From assembly GCF_002117105.1 (NCBI RefSeq), contig NZ_CP019343.1, positions 1,426,001 to 1,490,000 on the forward strand: 64,000 bases of DNA, written 5' to 3'. Position 1 is the stretch's first letter, and each line of letters opens with the position of its first letter. The notes under the pieces were generated by a model that was given only the letters and a program-made list of their open reading frames with translations, did no database searches and had not been told where the DNA came from. Below are positions 1 through 10,271 of this stretch, piece after piece. The stretch is from Oceanicoccus sagamiensis (GTDB lineage: Bacteria; Pseudomonadota; Gammaproteobacteria; Pseudomonadales; Dasaniaceae). A program made the position numbers and the translations under genes.

Positions 1-2460
1 TGTATCTACTCGTAACGGCAGTAGAAATAGTAGAATCCGTCTCATCCAGCAGATTTTCGCCAAACAACTTAAACGTGAAAGACGCCCACTGAAGACCAAG
101 CTGTCCATTGAGAATGGTTAATACTTCAGAATCATCAGTTTCAGGAAGAAGTCCAAAACCTCGAAGCGTAGTTGTAGTGGGACCCTGCACATTATAATCA
201 AGCCGGGCAAAACCGGGCAAAGACTTAGACCAATCAAATTGATAGTCGGCTGTTAATGAATAATTATACTCCGGTACATTATCCATCGGATCCCCTACAA
301 TTTTTCCGCTCACACCCGGGCTCAGGGACGTAAATTCAGAATCACTTATATTACCATTAAACCCAAGAGTGAGCTGCTCACTGGTCGCCCATCGAACCTC
401 CCATTCGATACCTTGCACTTCAGCTTCACCAGCGTTTTGTAATGAGGCCAAATTTGACATGGGGTCAAAAATCGATTCAACAAAATTAGTAAACTCACTG
501 TGATAAATCGCCACCTCTGTACTGAGGGTGCCCTCTAACCAAACCGCCTTTGCGCCCAGCTCATAGGTCAGTAACTCCTCTGGATCATAGGATTTAACAC
601 CACCATCTATCGTGTTACTGGGGGGTTAAGACCACCACTTCGAAAGCCTTCAGACGCACTAAAGTAGATATTCGCATTATCCGTAGCCGCATAGGACAGA
701 TGAATTTTGGAGCTAACATTATCAAAATCATCGTCGAGCGTCAGACCATCAGCTGCGGTAAAAATACTGCGGTCGTCCTTAAACACCCTTGTCCCAATAC
801 CGATGGTCCATTGGTCAGTAAAGGCATAAGAGATATTACCGAAAAAGGCTCCTGAGTCTGATTTGTTAACTGTGGGTGGCGTTGCGGGAGTAGCAATCAA
901 CTCCCCAGGGTTATCAGGAAAAAAAACACCGGCAGCATCGAAAGCTAAACCACCTGCATCTTCTTGGCTCAGTTCAGATTCTGCCAAAAAAACACCGACT
1001 ATCCACTCCCATGCACTGTCGCTATCAGCAGCACTGCTTAAACGAATTTCTTGCGAGGTCACCTCTGTTTCTTGCAAAAAATCTATCGTATTAAATTCAA
1101 CTACATTTTCATCAGCTACCGGCAAGCCTTGGTCTACGGTGAGAAAGACTGGAAAGTTTGCCCTTAGATTTGAAGTTTCTACACTAGATGCCACCGCAGT
1201 AAGCACTGCATTGCCGAAGTCATAAGTGGCTGTGACATTATAAATATCATGCTCATCAGTAAACCCAAAAGGTAAATACGGGTCTGCCGCTGATCGTATA
1301 AGACTCTCTGGTTGCGGGGCTCGCCCGCCACTGCTAACAATATTCGGCCCCCCAGCATTAAGCCGGTGCCGGACTACCATGGCCGTAATCGCCAGATTAT
1401 CCGTTGCCTGCCATAATCCTTTGATGCGAATATTAGAGCCTTCATTATCATTAATATCCTCCTTAATAACGGCCCCATCCCGATCTATCTTATCGATCCA
1501 GCCAGCCTTATTTTCATAGGTACTGGCAATACGAAATGCCAAGGTATCGTCCACAACAGGGATATTCAGCACACCTGTTAGCTCTTCACTGGTGCCACCC
1601 TCTTTTGTGTGATAAGCAGACACCCCCAAATGACCGCCAACACTATTAAATTCAGGGTTCTTAGTGATAAAACGAATCGTACCGCCCACAGAACCCTGCC
1701 CAAATAAAGTACCCTGAGGGCCGCGCAACACCTCCACACGCTCCAAATCAGTCGTTCGGATATCAGGTTCATTGATCGCCACCGATATAGGAACCTCATC
1801 AAAGTAGGTACCTACTGTAGCAAACGGTATATTGCTACTACCAATACCTCTCATATAATAACTTGTCACTCCGGGCCCAGGTGAAAACGCAGACAGATTA
1901 GGGACAAAATAAGTTAGATCTTCGCCGTTCTGAATCCCCCGAGCCTCAATAGCCTCCCCAGTCAACGCCACCACACTAATCGGCACATCCATCAAATTCT
2001 GTTCCCGCTTCTGCGCCGTAACCACAATTTCTTCCAACACCCATCCCTGATTATCTTCACTACTCTCCTGCGCCATCACACTCTGCGAAGCACCCCCTGC
2101 CCCCATCAAAAACCCAACCGTTGCTGCCAATAATTGTTTCTTACTGTTCATCGTCTCTTCCCCATTAATGGTATTTATCGAGACCCTGGGGTAGCGCACT
2201 ACAATTACCCCGTGGTCCGTTAAACGACCGGAAAGACCTGTGCCTTGCAGTAATATCTGCAGGGCGCCCTCAACGGTGTATGTACCGTGTACGGCAGAGG
2301 ACGTTAGGTTTTCAGCAAGCGTGGAAGACACCAGTAAACTGTGCCCGGTGGTGGTGGCGAGGCTATTCAGTGCCTCGTAGACCACCTGTGCGGGCAATGC
2401 CAGTGGATAGGTGGGCGCGGGCGGGCCGGTTGACTGGCCGCGGCGCTGAGTATCCAGCAA
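1..2460 (-). pseudogene. STN-domain TonB-dependent receptor of ECF module 1, frameshifted and running off the window
   Basis: This is an outer-membrane receptor for energised uptake that should signal to the FecR/sigma pair upstream. The first open frame (2460 to 607) holds an STN domain (about residues 17-90), an internal signal-peptide-like segment from Met104, a TonB box (EEIVVTAQKR), the plug and the first half of the barrel, ending in a stop after LNPPVTR. Reading 1-606 in another frame continues the homology without a gap (SYDPEELLTYELG, then the terminal barrel strands), so a single base is missing. A run of six C (plus strand G, 620-625) sits at the junction, and seven would restore the frame. 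The open frame starts with TTG and lacks a signal peptide. A signal-peptide-like sequence lies in the neighbouring frame just upstream (2395-2510), suggesting a second lesion. About 25 C-terminal residues lie beyond position 1. Sequencing error cannot be excluded. Confidence 0.85.
2149..2163 (-). promoter_or_regulatory. Internal ribosome-binding site and ATG inside receptor 1
   Basis: GGGGA at 2163-2159 lies exactly 7 nt before an in-frame ATG (2151-2149), which begins a full Sec signal peptide (MNSKKQ, hydrophobic core, VMAQ). The same arrangement is in all four STN receptors of the window. It could give a receptor without the STN domain. Confidence 0.5.
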
Positions 2461-2583
2461 AGCATTATCACTCCTGCAAGCTGACTGGCTACACGGTGTG
2501 CTGTGTTTCTTGCCGGTCGTGTATATAGAAAGCAGGCAGGGGTAAAAAACCCGACGTGGCGGGTGTAATTTTTTTGTAATTTT

Positions 2584-3672
2584 TTAAGGGGCGCGGTGAA
2601 CAAGGTAAACCACATCCTCTGAAATATATTCCGCGCGGATATCAAAACCCTTTTCCAGCGCATCAAATACCGAATCAATTTCGCTGACTTTAAAAAAGCC
2701 ACCGACTTTAATGGCGCGTACGGCGGGGTCGGGAATAATAATATTTAAGGGTGTATAACGATTGACTTCTGCTATCACCCGCGACAAGGGTTCACTGCGA
2801 AAAACCAACATCCCCTCACGCCAGGACAGTTTATGTTCCTCATCACCCAAGGCCTCCAGCATGACATGCTCGGCGGTATGGCGGTCATAGGTGGCCACGC
2901 CACCGGCTTTGACTCGGGCGGTGACTGGTGCCGCCGATGTGTTGGGTTCTGGTGTTTGGTTTTGTGCCAGTGTGGTTGGCTTGCTGGCTGTGGTTGTCGT
3001 TGTGGTTGTAGCTGTAGCCGCAGGCAGAATTGCAATTTCCCCTTCGGTGACGACTACTTCCACATCATCGCTTTTTAGATAGACGGTAAAGGCTGTGCCC
3101 ACCGCCCTGACTTTGCCCTGCCCGGCATGGACTTCAAAGGGGCGTTCGGGATTATGGGCCACCTCAAAATGCGCTTCGCCCTTGCTAAGGTAAATGGTGC
3201 GGCGCTGGTCGGTATAAGCCACCCGTAGTTCGGTATTGGTATTGAGTAGTACCATCGTACCATCATCGAGTTCAACCTGTTGCTGTTCACCGATCTCCGT
3301 GCGGTAGTGGTTGGGTGAGGTGTTAAATTGCAGCAGGATAACTAATAGCAGGCCCATCGCAAAAGCTACGGGGGCCGGTGTTAACCAGCGGCGCGGTGAG
3401 CGTGTTGTTTGTTGTGCCTGTTGCCGGGCGGGGGGCACCATGGTGGCCAGTATATTCATATCGCCCCACAGGGCCAGGTGCTTTTCAAATTCGCGGCGGT
3501 GTTCGGGGCTTTGTTGCAGCCAGTGTTTAAATTCACGCTTGGTGGCGGCGCTGGGCTGGTCGGCATCGAGCCGGGCTACCCATTTGGCGGCCTGGTCGGG
3601 CAGTGACTCGGCATCGGGGAAGTCCACCACGGTGGCTGCTGTGGGGGGTTCGCCCTTGTTATAGTCAGTCAT
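2584..3672 (-). CDS. FecR-type anti-sigma factor, module 1
   Basis: This is a 362-residue inner-membrane sigma regulator. In order it has: a DUF4880-like cytoplasmic N-domain (around WVARLDADQPS and FKHWLQQSPEHRREF, residues 32-68); one membrane segment near 105-118 (VAFAMGLLLVILLQF); a periplasmic FecR domain (EVAHNPERPFEVHAG, VRAVGTAFTVYL); and an STN-like C-terminal domain that probably contacts the receptor. A threonine-rich low-complexity linker, coded by ACA/ACC repeats (about 2970-3020), follows the FecR core. The start overlaps the sigma gene stop by 8 bp, so the pair is probably translationally coupled. It is followed by the broken receptor 1. Confidence 0.9.
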   Translation of the reverse strand: MTDYNKGEPPTAATVVDFPDAESLPDQAAKWVARLDADQPSAATKREFKHWLQQSPEHRREFEKHLALWGDMNILATMVPPARQQAQQTTRSPRRWLTPAPVAFAMGLLLVILLQFNTSPNHYRTEIGEQQQVELDDGTMVLLNTNTELRVAYTDQRRTIYLSKGEAHFEVAHNPERPFEVHAGQGKVRAVGTAFTVYLKSDDVEVVVTEGEIAILPAATATTTTTTTASKPTTLAQNQTPEPNTSAAPVTARVKAGGVATYDRHTAEHVMLEALGDEEHKLSWREGMLVFRSEPLSRVIAEVNRYTPLNIIIPDPAVRAIKVGGFFKVSEIDSVFDALEKGFDIRAEYISEDVVYLVHRAP

Positions 3673-4246
3673 GGCTATGCTCCTGATGTGCCGGCGGCAG
3701 GCTGCTGTCTGCGGCGGCTTCCTGTTTTTCCATATAGGTCATACATCGTCTGATACCTAAGGTCACTTGTTTTTCTACTGCGCCCACGGAGATATTTAGC
3801 TCCCGGGCAATTTCTTTATGGGACAGGGCCTGGTATTTGCGCATTAAAAATACCCGCCGGCACTGGGGTGGCAGTTCGGCAATGGCGTTGCAGTAGAGTT
3901 GGATTGTCTGTTCGGCTTGCAGGTGTTCTTCCAGCGAGCCGGGCTGGGGAGCTTCTTCGGCGGCGGCCTCTTCGAGGTAGTCGGTCATTTGGTGGGCTTT
4001 TCTGCCCAGTTCGCGCATGGCCACGGATTTGGCAACACGGAACAGGTAGGCCTTGGGAAATTCAATATCCCGCTGACGGGTGGCCCGGTAGGCCCGCAGA
4101 AAAGTTTCCTGCACCATATCGTCGATATCTTCCTGCCGGTATAAAAACCGGCCCAGATAGCGCCGCAGCGCCGACTCACTGCCTAAAAAAGCACTGTAGA
4201 CGCTGGATAATATGGACGATGTTTTATTGTTATCGGGCTTTGCCAC
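3665..4246 (-). CDS. ECF sigma factor (FecI-like), module 1
   Basis: This is a 193-residue ECF sigma factor. Region 2 is seen around residues 25-60 (YLGRFLYRQEDIDDMVQETF), and region 4 with its helix-turn-helix around 120-170 (ELPPQCRRVFLMRKYQALSH, then EIARELNISVGAVEK). It should direct RNA polymerase to its own module and possibly to other units sharing the promoter found at 4340-4368. It is first in the order sigma-FecR-receptor, and the 8 bp overlap with fecR supports co-expression. The tail after residue 180 is low complexity. Confidence 0.92.
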   Translation of the reverse strand: MAKPDNNKTSSILSSVYSAFLGSESALRRYLGRFLYRQEDIDDMVQETFLRAYRATRQRDIEFPKAYLFRVAKSVAMRELGRKAHQMTDYLEEAAAEEAPQPGSLEEHLQAEQTIQLYCNAIAELPPQCRRVFLMRKYQALSHKEIARELNISVGAVEKQVTLGIRRCMTYMEKQEAAADSSLPPAHQEHSHD

Positions 4247-4339
4247 TATGACTACTCCGCCAACTAATGCGCCAATCTATGCGCATGTGCTTCGCCGCCA
4301 CCGCACCACGGGGGATGCTGGCAGTGGCTCCCTGTAGTA

Positions 4340-4368
4340 TAGAACCCTTTAGGGGGCGTTTACCCCCC
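4340..4368 (-). promoter_or_regulatory. Island-type promoter upstream of sigma 1
   Basis: On the minus strand: GGGGGGTAAAC (4368-4358), 11 bp, then GGTTCTA (4346-4340). It is a divergent member of the shared motif, with the T-run partly replaced. The G-run and following C-run form an inverted repeat. Confidence 0.45.
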
Positions 4369-4469
4369 TATGTATTTTGATTATTTTTTGCTGGCGGTGT
4401 CAGCCCTCTTTTCGGCCCTCTTTTGGGGTTAATCGGGTGACTGAGCTTTTATGCTGTTTTTTATATTGG

Positions 4470-5642
4470 TTATTGCTTCATTAGGTGTTTGTATTGAATA
4501 TCATTAACCCTGCTCACACCCAATAATCTCATCGTGCATGCCAGTTCCTGCTGCAATATATACAGAGACTTTTCAACCCCGGCCTGGCCACCGGCCGCCA
4601 AACCATAGAGGTAGGGCCGGCCAATGGCGCAAGCATTGGCCCCCAAAGCCAAGGCTTTGACAATATGGGACCCTCGCCGAATACCGCCATCAACGATTAA
4701 CTCCAGCTGATCACCCACCGCCTGTCGTATCGGCGCAATACAATCTACCGGGGCGGGCGTCCCGTCCAATTGCCGGCCACCATGGTTGGATATCATCACG
4801 GCTGTAGCCCCCACCTGAACCGCTCGCTTGGCATCTTCCGGGGACTGAATGCCCTTGATCACAAAAGGGCCTCCCCACTGCTGCACCAACCAGGCAACAT
4901 CGTCCCAGGTAACGGTGCGATCAAATTGGCTGTTAACGTAGTCAATTAAACCCATTGCCCCTTTGCCCAGCGCATCTTCTCGATGAGCCACATTGACCAG
5001 TTTTATATCGGGCTGACGCAGCAGGTGCCATAACCAGGAGAAGCAACCGGCATAGCTCAAGGCCTGTTTAAAACGGATTTTGGGCGGCATAGTCATGCCG
5101 TTTACCCGGTCTCTTTCACGGTTGCCAGCTACGGCGGTATCAACGGTTAAACACAGGGCCTGGTAATGGCTGGCCTGACAGCGCTGCACAAATTCCCGGG
5201 TCAATTCACGGTCTTTCAGCATATAAATCTGAAACATTTTGGGGCCGGCGGTGGCAGCAGCCACATCTTCCAGACGAGTGGTGGCCATGGTAGATAAGCT
5301 ATAGAGGGTGCCAAAACGATCGGCGGCACGGCATACACCCAGTTCTTTATGGTGGTGAAACAGGCGGGACATGCCCGTCGGTGATAAAAAAAACGGCAGC
5401 TGCAGTGTGGTGCCCAGCAGGTCCGTTTTTATATCCAGTCTATCGACATTGTTGAGCTGGCTGGGTAATAAGGCGTAATCATCAAAGGCTTTGGTATTGC
5501 GACGTAAACTCCACTCATCGTCGGCGCCTCCCTCCAGATAATCAAAGATGGGGGCTGGGAGTTTAGCCCTGGCTCTATCCCTGAGCCCGGCAATATTGTG
5601 CAGGCCCTGAAGATGATTAGTGCGGCGAAAGCAGTTGTTCAA
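4470..5642 (-). CDS. FMN-dependent 2-hydroxyacid dehydrogenase/oxidase (lactate/glycolate/mandelate type)
   Basis: This 390-residue protein matches the usual length of the family, which oxidises 2-hydroxyacids to 2-oxoacids. It has the N-terminal FMN-family motif (FDYLEGGADDEW, residues 33-44) and the catalytic block SNHGGRQLDG, with His287 as base and Arg290 binding the carboxylate. It ends with the flavin-binding segments VDGGIRRG and AIGRPYLYGL. Its start lies 26 bp inside the end of the PQQ dehydrogenase gene, so the two are surely one operon. The inferred role is oxidation of a hydroxyacid produced by, or alongside, the quinoprotein. The sequence does not define the exact substrate. Confidence 0.9.
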   Translation of the reverse strand: MNNCFRRTNHLQGLHNIAGLRDRARAKLPAPIFDYLEGGADDEWSLRRNTKAFDDYALLPSQLNNVDRLDIKTDLLGTTLQLPFFLSPTGMSRLFHHHKELGVCRAADRFGTLYSLSTMATTRLEDVAAATAGPKMFQIYMLKDRELTREFVQRCQASHYQALCLTVDTAVAGNRERDRVNGMTMPPKIRFKQALSYAGCFSWLWHLLRQPDIKLVNVAHREDALGKGAMGLIDYVNSQFDRTVTWDDVAWLVQQWGGPFVIKGIQSPEDAKRAVQVGATAVMISNHGGRQLDGTPAPVDCIAPIRQAVGDQLELIVDGGIRRGSHIVKALALGANACAIGRPYLYGLAAGGQAGVEKSLYILQQELACTMRLLGVSRVNDIQYKHLMKQ

Positions 5643-7812
5643 GTGTTGCCCCCTGCAGCAGTTTTTGCTGCTCGGTTATCAAGTAGGCCTGAATATTGCG
5701 CACATCGGTGGCGCTCAGGACATCATTAAACGCGGCCATACCACCGGCACTGAATAGCCCCTCCAGCACAATGTTTTCAAACAGGGCATGTATAGCTGGC
5801 TGCAGGGTATAGAGGTTGGGATAGGCGGAGCGCACCTGGCCATTGGCCCCGTGACAGGCGACACAGTACTGCCCGAATAATGCCTGGCCCTGTTGAATAT
5901 CGGCCTGCTCAAAGCCCGGCCATTTTTCCGGCAGGGGGGGTATCTCTAGTGGCGTTACCGGCGGTGGCAGGGAGACTGAACCGCCATCCAATTTAAACAC
6001 CAGCAGGCGCCCCTGGTTCTGGTAGTGGTAGGCCGCGGCTCCTTCGGGAAAGGCCCGGGACATTGCTCCACCATAGCCAGCCATTACTGCAATATATTGC
6101 TCACCTTGAATAGCAAAGCTCATGGGGGCAGCCATAATGCCAGTACCAATGGTGATGGTTTTCAGGATTGCCCCGCTATTGGCTTCATAAAAACGCAGCT
6201 CACCGGTGGCGGTACCCTGTATAACCAAGCCCCCGGCGGTAGCAAGGACACCGCCGTTCATTCCCCCTTTTAACGGCTGCTGCCAAACCAGCTTTTGGTT
6301 AACAGGGTCCCAGGCTTTTAGGTATTCCTGCACTTTAATCCCCCCCTCTACCAGCTGGTGGAATGGCTCGGGCACCGGCGGCCAATAAGGCAGGTACTGT
6401 ATAGAGCCGGTATTAAATCCCGAGGGGTTAAACTGGTATTGCGGGCTATTGATATACACACCCGGGTTGTCGATGGCGGGGATATAGACCAAACCGGTAT
6501 CCGGGCTCATCGCCATAGGCATCCAGTTATGGCCACCGGGTGAGCCGGGAAAAACCACTTTCGGCTTATGTTGGTAGTTTCCCTGACCCGTTAATACCGG
6601 GCGACCTGTTGCCTTATCAATATGGCTGGCCCAGTTGACGCGCACATAGGGCTCGGCAGAGAGCAGCTCGCCGGTGGCTCGATCCAGCATATAGAAGAAG
6701 CCATTTTTGGGGGCCTGCATTAATACTTGCCGCAGCTGCCCATCGATCTCGACCTCGGCCAGCACCATATGCTGGGTTGCGGTGTAATCCCAGATTTCTC
6801 CCGGTGTGGTTTGGTAATGCCACACTAAGCGACCGGTATCTGGGTTAATCGCCAGAATGGAGGCTAAAAAGAGGTTATCACCGCCACCGGGGCTTCGGTA
6901 CCAGATGGGGTAAGGTGAGGCATTGCCGGTCCCCACATACAGCAGGTTTAAGGTTGGGTCGTAGGCCATATGGCCCCATACCGTACCCCCGCCCCCACTT
7001 TGCCAGCTGGAGTCCGCTGACCAGGTCTTGGCTGCCATGGCCATTTCAGGGTGTTCTATACCCTTTGCTGGATCACCCGGCACAGTGTAAAAACGCCAAG
7101 CCAGTTCACCGCTATGGACGTCGTAGGCACTGATATACCCCCTGACACCCCGCTCTCCCCCGGAGTTTCCAATAATCACTTTGTCTCCGGCAATCCAGGG
7201 GGCACTGGTTATACTGTAGTGCCGGTCCCGGTTTACAAAGGTATCCACTGTCCAGATTTCTTTTCCAGTATCCGCGGACAGTGCTACCAGGTAGCCATCC
7301 AGTGTCCCCACAAACACCTGCCGTTGCCAAAGTGCCACGCCGCGGTTAACCACACCACAGCAGATACGCCTGGCCCAGCTGCCGTCAACCGGGGGGTCGT
7401 AGCGCCAGTGTTCTTTGCCAGTTGCGGCGTCCAGCGCATAGACCGTGCCCCAGGGGCCTGAGGTGTACATAAGCCCGTCCACAACCAACGGGGTTGCCTC
7501 AAGGCCATGCTGGACCCGGCCCCGATAATTAACCGGGTATTCCCAGGCCAGCCCGAGGCGCTGAACCGTTTGGCGGTTGATCTGCTTTAATGGCGAGAAG
7601 TGTTGCTGCCTGAAGGTACGCCCTGAGGTCAGCCACTGACCGGGTTCACGCCCTGCCTGGCGCAGACGGTTAGCGTCAACCAAGGGCGTTGCCGAAGCAG
7701 AATGGGGGCTGGCGTTGCTGATGTCCGCAGTAGGCGCCTTTTCATTGCAGGCAACCAAAGGCAGCAACAATGCCACGCAAAAACTCAACTGCCATCGCCT
7801 TAGCACTGACAT
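5617..7812 (-). CDS. PQQ-dependent quinohemoprotein alcohol dehydrogenase, lipoprotein
   Basis: This 731-residue periplasmic dehydrogenase carries PQQ and a fused cytochrome c domain. It begins with a lipoprotein signal whose lipobox ends at Cys22 (PLVAC), so it is probably membrane-anchored. The propeller has the vicinal disulphide Cys151-Cys152 (ICCGVVNRG) typical of quinoprotein alcohol dehydrogenases, plus repeated WxxD/TG blade motifs. The C-terminal domain has the haem site CVACH (650-654) and a candidate axial Met in GGMAAF. Substrates of this family range from simple alcohols to lupanine-like compounds, and none can be chosen here. It sits 21 bp downstream of a TonB receptor gene and overlaps the 2-hydroxyacid oxidoreductase, so uptake and periplasmic oxidation look coupled. 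Confidence 0.9.
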   Translation of the reverse strand: MSVLRRWQLSFCVALLLPLVACNEKAPTADISNASPHSASATPLVDANRLRQAGREPGQWLTSGRTFRQQHFSPLKQINRQTVQRLGLAWEYPVNYRGRVQHGLEATPLVVDGLMYTSGPWGTVYALDAATGKEHWRYDPPVDGSWARRICCGVVNRGVALWQRQVFVGTLDGYLVALSADTGKEIWTVDTFVNRDRHYSITSAPWIAGDKVIIGNSGGERGVRGYISAYDVHSGELAWRFYTVPGDPAKGIEHPEMAMAAKTWSADSSWQSGGGGTVWGHMAYDPTLNLLYVGTGNASPYPIWYRSPGGGDNLFLASILAINPDTGRLVWHYQTTPGEIWDYTATQHMVLAEVEIDGQLRQVLMQAPKNGFFYMLDRATGELLSAEPYVRVNWASHIDKATGRPVLTGQGNYQHKPKVVFPGSPGGHNWMPMAMSPDTGLVYIPAIDNPGVYINSPQYQFNPSGFNTGSIQYLPYWPPVPEPFHQLVEGGIKVQEYLKAWDPVNQKLVWQQPLKGGMNGGVLATAGGLVIQGTATGELRFYEANSGAILKTITIGTGIMAAPMSFAIQGEQYIAVMAGYGGAMSRAFPEGAAAYHYQNQGRLLVFKLDGGSVSLPPPVTPLEIPPLPEKWPGFEQADIQQGQALFGQYCVACHGANGQVRSAYPNLYTLQPAIHALFENIVLEGLFSAGGMAAFNDVLSATDVRNIQAYLITEQQKLLQGATLEQLLSPH

Positions 7813-7833
7813 CCTGTTCCCTCAAATAACGCA

Positions 7834-10110
7834 TTAAAAGTTGTATCGCATATTGATACCCAGGGTACGAGGGCGCTGGCGCTGAACCCGACCATCCCCA
7901 ACCTGTGTATCGATCCACAAGAGTTCATCGGAGCCGGTTACGTTGTTAACAAAAAGCTTCAGGTCCAATTGCTCAATGGTGACCCCGAAGCTGGCATCCA
8001 ACTGGTGGTAGTCCCCCGCCGCTGGCCCTTGTTCTTTGAGGTTGTTGTAATACTCATCGACATAGGCCCAGTCGGCGCGAATATACGCATCATAAGTCGC
8101 CAGGTTAAAGCCATACTCAGACCCCATATTGACTGTAAAGCCAGGGGTGCCCGGTAGAGTGTCACCGCTGCTGCCAAGGCCGGGGGTATCTTCCGCCAGC
8201 GCCGCATCGGTATAAGCCGTACCAAAGGTGAAAATCCAGTGACTACTCAGTAAGAAGGTGCCTTCAATTTCTGCGCCTTTAATTTCTGCTTCACCGGCAT
8301 TTTCTGTGATCAGGAACGCACAGGGCGGGTTGCGGGAAACGGGAATATCATCCCAGCTAATGTAGTAGGCGGCAGACCTCAACTCCAAGCGCCCCTCCAT
8401 CAGGGTGAACTTGGAACCCAATTCGTAGCTGATCAATGTATCGGAATCGATGACGTCAGGGATCGGTGTATCGAGGCTATCCACCAGGCCATCGTTATCT
8501 ACATCACAAGTGCTGGGTACCGCGATATGCGGGCGACCTAAACGAAAGCCCTCTTGCACTTGCACATAGTAGAGTTGGTCATTATCGGTGGTATAGCTGA
8601 TATTCAGTTTGAGGGTGGTGTCGTCTTCTTGATTTTCAGGGTTAGAAACAATTCTGACATTGCCATTAAACACACCATCCGTAATACGCGTTTCATCCCG
8701 TTCATAATCGAAATAACGCCAGCCAAAGGTGGCTTTTAACTGCTCTGACAACTCATAGGAAAATTCACCAAACAGGGCCTGCTGCTGCAAGCCCGCCTCA
8801 GTATGGGAAGTGAATAAGGTCGCGCCGCCAAAAATATCACTGTCCGGGTCGCCTGCCCAGGCAGCAAATTGCGTGGTGGTAATATCGATATCCTGATAGA
8901 AGGCGCCCACTAGCATTTGAAAGGCACCATCAAAATTAGACGTAAACCGCAGCTCTTGAATAAAAGCATCATTGCCCTGACGATCTTCCAGTGCAATGGG
9001 GGTATCCCCACCCAGTGGCACCGCAAAAAATACGCCGACATCGCGGTCCTGCAGTGATTCGGTATCTACCCAGGATGAAGATGCAAACAAGTCCCCCCAA
9101 GTCAGCTCATACAGCACTTCAAGGTTGGTGACATTGATGTCCTGTTCCAGCGACTCGCTCCCCAGGCTGGTACCAAAGCGTGCTTGCTGAAAGGGTTTTA
9201 ACCGCAGCGACTCCTCAGGTAGGCCGTCCTGTTCAATATCCTGCGTAAAGTAACTGGCTTTAACACTCAAGTCATCACTTGCCTGCCACAGCAATGAGAC
9301 TCTACCACCGGTGTATTTATCGCTGCCGATATCTTCTTCGTCGACTAAAACAGCACCCAGTGTGGCGCCCAGACTGGTTGATTTTACGGGATCACTGGCC
9401 GCAATATTTTCATAAGTACCGCTGTTATCATATTGATAGGCGGTAGCACGCAAGGCCAACCTATCTTCAATCAGCGGCAGGTTAAGCGTGCCCTGTGCCA
9501 TGGTATTGTCACCGCCTTTTTCCTCGGTATTGGAATAGGTCGCGGCCACATTGCCATGCAGGCTATTGAGCTCAGGGGCCTTGGGAATAATTCGCACGGT
9601 GCCACCCAGTGAGCCGTCGCCGTAGAGGGTGCCTTGCGGCCCCCGAAGTATTTCGACCCGGTCAATATCGACTAATTTAATATCCGGGTTGCCCCCGCCA
9701 AAGGAACCAAAATCGGTTAACGGGGTTTCGCCATAATAAATACCCGTTGGGGTGGGCAGCTCGGTGGCCTGGGGTGAGGTTGATACCCCCCGAATAATAA
9801 TTGTGTTGCGCCCTGCGCCCCGGTCGAGGCTGTTTAAACCCGGCAGCGTGCGAAGGTAATCATCCATCCCGACCAGGCCGCGTTTATCAATGGTTTCGCT
9901 ATCGACAGCCGCAACACTTAAGGCGGTGTCTTGCAGGCTTTGTGATCGTTTAGTCGCCGTGATCACTATTTCTTCAAGTACATAGTGTTCTTGTTGTGCC
10001 GATGCTAACAGCGGTAGCAACGCTGCTGTGAGCACACTCAGCCTACAGGTTGCTGCTATATATTTTGCGTATTTTGCCTTATGTGGCGCTTGCTTTATGG
10101 TAAGTACCAT
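7834..10110 (-). CDS. TonB-dependent receptor without STN domain
   Basis: This is a 758-residue outer-membrane receptor: signal peptide (about 1-38, ending LLASAQ), TonB box EEIVITATKR (46-55), plug with RVEILRGPQGTLYG (151-164), and a 22-strand-type barrel ending in the terminal Phe of YNF. Unlike the other receptors it has no STN signalling domain and no sigma/FecR pair. Control more likely comes from the AraC-type gene just upstream. A loop near residues 535-548 holds Cys followed by DVDNDGLVDSLD, resembling calcium-binding DxDxDG repeats. It lies 21 bp upstream of the PQQ dehydrogenase, which probably acts on the imported compound. Confidence 0.93.
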   Translation of the reverse strand: MVLTIKQAPHKAKYAKYIAATCRLSVLTAALLPLLASAQQEHYVLEEIVITATKRSQSLQDTALSVAAVDSETIDKRGLVGMDDYLRTLPGLNSLDRGAGRNTIIIRGVSTSPQATELPTPTGIYYGETPLTDFGSFGGGNPDIKLVDIDRVEILRGPQGTLYGDGSLGGTVRIIPKAPELNSLHGNVAATYSNTEEKGGDNTMAQGTLNLPLIEDRLALRATAYQYDNSGTYENIAASDPVKSTSLGATLGAVLVDEEDIGSDKYTGGRVSLLWQASDDLSVKASYFTQDIEQDGLPEESLRLKPFQQARFGTSLGSESLEQDINVTNLEVLYELTWGDLFASSSWVDTESLQDRDVGVFFAVPLGGDTPIALEDRQGNDAFIQELRFTSNFDGAFQMLVGAFYQDIDITTTQFAAWAGDPDSDIFGGATLFTSHTEAGLQQQALFGEFSYELSEQLKATFGWRYFDYERDETRITDGVFNGNVRIVSNPENQEDDTTLKLNISYTTDNDQLYYVQVQEGFRLGRPHIAVPSTCDVDNDGLVDSLDTPIPDVIDSDTLISYELGSKFTLMEGRLELRSAAYYISWDDIPVSRNPPCAFLITENAGEAEIKGAEIEGTFLLSSHWIFTFGTAYTDAALAEDTPGLGSSGDTLPGTPGFTVNMGSEYGFNLATYDAYIRADWAYVDEYYNNLKEQGPAAGDYHQLDASFGVTIEQLDLKLFVNNVTGSDELLWIDTQVGDGRVQRQRPRTLGINMRYNF

Positions 10111-10241
10111 ATCCCCCTCCCACTTGCTTTTAAAATCATGCTGTACTGGTCGTTTAGCTATCTGGTATTTTTATAAGGGGACATTAAAGGATTAAAAAAA
10201 CCAAAACGCTTCCAATCGGCACTTAAACTCGTCAGACAGGC

Positions 10242-10271
10242 ACTTTCTATACTTTCTATATTACTTTCTAT
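10242..10271. repeat. Three direct copies of ACTTTCTAT
   Basis: Copies are at 10242-10250, 10251-10259 and 10263-10271. They lie between the end of the AraC-type gene and the receptor gene, the last one overlapping the araC stop. AraC proteins bind direct repeats, so these may be operator half-sites, but the role is unproven. Confidence 0.45.

Noticed and set aside
2280-2528. Plus-strand open frame opposite the receptor 1 start
   Set aside because: It is a shadow of the STN-coding sequence with no start signal or family motif.
2833-3082. Cys- and Gly/Val-rich plus-strand frames within fecR1
   Set aside because: They come from reading the threonine-codon repeat of FecR1 on the other strand; not genes.
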